Of a stretch of 64,000 bases of DNA, positions 61,989-64,000 are shown in pieces. The stretch is taken from assembly GCA_002711845.1 (NCBI GenBank), contig PASF01000001.1, positions 235,484-299,483 on the forward strand, written 5' to 3'. This DNA is from Gammaproteobacteria bacterium. Its GTDB lineage: Bacteria > Pseudomonadota > Gammaproteobacteria > Pseudomonadales > Pseudohongiellaceae. Numbering within the stretch: the stretch's first letter is position 1; every line of letters begins with the position of its first letter. The notes below the pieces were generated by a model that worked only from the letters and a program-made list of their open reading frames with translations, was not told the origin of the DNA and did no database searches. Made by a program: the position numbers and the translations under genes.

Positions 61989-63755
61989 TCAGTTGGCACT
62001 GACCTCGGCGCCGGTTTTCACTTCTTTCCAGTAAACCTGGCCAAAGAACATCTCATCCCAGCTCTGCTGGCCCCATGGCACGACGCGCGAGGGGTCAGGG
62101 TTGGCTTTGTTCTGCGCTGAGTTATCAAAGGCACCAGTGACCACAACCTTGGTCCCTGCCGGCACAAACTTGGGCTCGGCCAGTTGATACTCCATCTGCC
62201 AGTTATAGTTGTACTGGGCGATGTTCAACAGACGCTCGACAGTGCCATCCGGGTAATGCGCGTCGAATACCATGCGCTTGCCACGGAAATGCATGTGCGG
62301 GGTAAAGGCCATGATTTCCGCATCCGTGGTGATGGTGACAGAGGCGGTCTGCTCAAAATCCGGATCGTAGGCCGGGATGTCAGTCCAGGTGGGTGTGAAA
62401 ATGCAGGCACAATCCCCCAGGCGACGCTCGGTCGGAATTTCATCATCCGGGTAGAACCAGATACCAATTTCGCTCTCGTCAACGGTTTCCCGGCCGGTGG
62501 TGGTGTAGTGCAGGTTCAGCGCCAGCGACGTCCCGGCACGCAGAATGCCGCCGGTGTTGGGCTCTTCCACATGAGGATCGGCGCCGGGGATATAAGGCGT
62601 GATGTACGCCTGGTCGGGATCACTGAAGCGGGTAATCAGGCCCTGCGACGGACGCTGTCCCGGCACGATAAAGGCGTTCAGCGTATGGTGCAGCACCGTT
62701 CTGTCGCCCGGCACATACTGGCTGGCACGCACCCAGCGGTCACGGTCCAGACCCTCCAATGGCACGACCACGTCAATGTAGTCCAGCACACCGGTGGCCG
62801 GGATGCTTTGTGGCGGCACTTTGACAATCAGGTCAGGCTCGCCAAAGGCCCATTTTTCCTCTGACCAGGTCAGCTCTGCCAGTGGGTCGCTGTCACCGTC
62901 CTTCACGGAACCGGTAGCAATCCAGTGCAGTACTTTCTGCTGCTCATCCGGTGTCAGGGTGTAGTGATTGCGGAAATTGCCAATGTGCGGGTCAATCTGT
63001 CCCGGTGGCATACGCTTGGTCATCAGCACTTCACGAATCATCGGTGACCAGCCCTGCGCCATGGCGTGGCTGTTCAGTGCAAACGGCGCGATACCGCCAT
63101 CGCGGTGGCAGGTGGCGCAATTTTCCGCCAGCACCGGGGCTACATCCTGGCTGTAGGAGACACCGGCCTGCGCCAGTTGCTCGTGAGCCTGGTAGCTGAC
63201 CGGGGTGCCCTGTGTGGCAACCTCGGCGTTGGCAACCGTTTCATCAGCGACCACCGCCGCCAGGGCGTTAGCCAGCGACTGGTCGGCCGGGCCACGGTAA
63301 ATCACGCGGAATGATTTGGGATCGTAAACAAAGGCTTCGCCGGTTTTGTCGATGCCCATGGCTTCCGAAATGATCTGTGCATCATCGATCAGCACCGGGA
63401 TGTCTATGCCCAGGCGCTCCGCGTCAGCCTTGACGGTTGCGCGCGGCTCACCCAGCGGGTTGATCATCATGAACACGATGTTCTGCGATGCGTACTGTTC
63501 TTTCAGGGCATTAAACGACGCCAGCGACTCTCTGGTAGCCGCATCGCCGTTGGCCTGAACCAGAAACGCGACCGCTTTGTTGTTGTCGTACCATGCCATG
63601 TGGTGGAATCTGCCGTCCTGATCCAGCAGGGCAAAATCACCGACACGGTCCTGCGCCATGGCCGGACCGGAGCCCAGCGTGACGGCCAATGCGACAGCAC
63701 CGGCAACCACTGCCTGCCTGCCACCAGAAATCATACCATTCAATAACTTAATCAT
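61989..63755 (-). CDS. redoxin-like / cytochrome c / PHM-like copper monooxygenase fusion, exported
   Basis: A 588-residue exported protein (signal ends AMAQ near residue 35). Residues 36-175 have a thioredoxin/AhpC-like fold, but the usual Cys site is replaced by VQANGDAATRES. A heme c motif CATCHRDGGIAPF lies near residue 217. The remainder resembles ascorbate-dependent type II copper monooxygenases (PHM/DBM-like): LHHTLNAFIVPG, LNLHYTTTG and FTPHMHFRGKRM supply copper histidines, with a possible Met near QMEYQ. It may oxidise a periplasmic substrate using the heme as electron source. ATG 63755 has GGAG upstream. Confidence 0.87.
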   Translation of the reverse strand: MIKLLNGMISGGRQAVVAGAVALAVTLGSGPAMAQDRVGDFALLDQDGRFHHMAWYDNNKAVAFLVQANGDAATRESLASFNALKEQYASQNIVFMMINPLGEPRATVKADAERLGIDIPVLIDDAQIISEAMGIDKTGEAFVYDPKSFRVIYRGPADQSLANALAAVVADETVANAEVATQGTPVSYQAHEQLAQAGVSYSQDVAPVLAENCATCHRDGGIAPFALNSHAMAQGWSPMIREVLMTKRMPPGQIDPHIGNFRNHYTLTPDEQQKVLHWIATGSVKDGDSDPLAELTWSEEKWAFGEPDLIVKVPPQSIPATGVLDYIDVVVPLEGLDRDRWVRASQYVPGDRTVLHHTLNAFIVPGQRPSQGLITRFSDPDQAYITPYIPGADPHVEEPNTGGILRAGTSLALNLHYTTTGRETVDESEIGIWFYPDDEIPTERRLGDCACIFTPTWTDIPAYDPDFEQTASVTITTDAEIMAFTPHMHFRGKRMVFDAHYPDGTVERLLNIAQYNYNWQMEYQLAEPKFVPAGTKVVVTGAFDNSAQNKANPDPSRVVPWGQQSWDEMFFGQVYWKEVKTGAEVSAN

Positions 63756-64000
63756 ATTTTTCTCCGGCTTTGACGCCAGCAACTAATTTTAATTAACAGA
63801 CTTTTGGGCATGTTCTCTATGATGGACTGCATCTGGTTTCATGAACTCATTCATATTTGAACCCGGTCAATGCCGACTCTACCATTAAACCAGGAAAAAT
63901 AAAGCCGTATGCCGTAAAAAGTGACTTTTGGCAGGTGAACCGATGACGCGTGCCGAGTTCTTACGGGCAGCGGAAAAGGTCCAATAGAGGGTTGGGGGGA
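63756..64000. other. AT-rich upstream region, no gene seen
   Basis: 245 bases upstream of the monooxygenase gene are richer in A and T than the surroundings and contain TTAATTAA-like stretches suitable for a promoter. A 14-codon open frame at 63942-63986 has no supporting features. Nothing else is recognised. Confidence 0.5.

Overview
This is a 64 kb stretch of moderately GC-rich bacterial chromosome, very densely coding. It most likely comes from a marine or aquatic gammaproteobacterium. The evidence is a monomeric NADP-isocitrate dehydrogenase, E. coli-like Bfd and Bfr with every ligand at its E. coli position, YchJ, a DUF3301 protein, large TonB-dependent receptors and many exported hydrolases. 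No rRNA, tRNA, phage, insertion sequence or CRISPR array was seen. No gene-free stretch exceeds 300 bases, and the main gaps are covered below by regulatory or structural entries.

Layout. 1-7.7 kb: the start of a TonB-dependent receptor with an upstream 20-bp palindrome, a small membrane protein, a three-gene lipid-linked glycosylation operon, and an M16 peptidase pair followed by a SURF1 protein. 7.7-11.1 kb: a RimK-type ATP-grasp ligase convergent with a GNAT/C39-peptidase fusion and an OmpA-like lipoprotein. 11.2-17.0 kb: a tightly overlapping minus-strand operon (DCC thioredoxin-like protein, Fe-S photolyase/cryptochrome, SDR, lipocalin, amine-oxidase-like flavoprotein), probably for light or photo-oxidative stress, preceded by a chemoreceptor. 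17-22.5 kb: a PhoX-type phosphatase, a secreted protein of unknown function, the iron-storage pair bfd-bfr with Fur-like sites, an epoxide-hydrolase-like enzyme and a DUF3301 protein.

22.5-31 kb: an alkylsulfatase, an EHN-type epoxide hydrolase, a penicillin/AHL-acylase-like lipoprotein, a heme c protein, an OhrR-type regulator and lipoproteins. 31-38 kb: an orphan NosR-like flavo/Fe-S membrane protein, an ICMT-family methyltransferase, icd and an acetolactate-synthase-like ThDP enzyme. 38-41 kb: a TonB-like anchored protein of novel architecture whose 3' end overlaps a convergent transglutaminase-like gene. 41-48.5 kb: a 2OG-Fe(II) oxygenase, then a TonB-dependent receptor plus purple-acid-phosphatase operon preceded by 11-bp-phased Pho-box-like half-sites, and a serine hydrolase.

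48.3-57.4 kb: DUF2256 and NTF2-like genes, an SDR, a paraoxonase-like lactonase, further hydrolases, a nucleoside deaminase with a (Asp-Thr)8 tail, an SBP-GGDEF-EAL signalling protein and a SOUL heme protein. 57.4-64 kb: a decayed gene fragment, a GMC dehydrogenase with its small subunit, a degenerate M20 peptidase, YchJ, and a redoxin/cytochrome c/copper monooxygenase fusion.

Themes. Phosphate scavenging: PhoX and the receptor/phosphatase pair, both with Pho-box-like sites. Light and oxidative stress: the photolyase operon, OhrR and SOUL. Periplasmic breakdown of esters, epoxides, sulfates and lactones. The most novel observations are the TonB-like protein with a non-TonB C-terminus, the phased Pho-box array, the RimK/GNAT-C39 module and the Cys-less redoxin/monooxygenase fusion.
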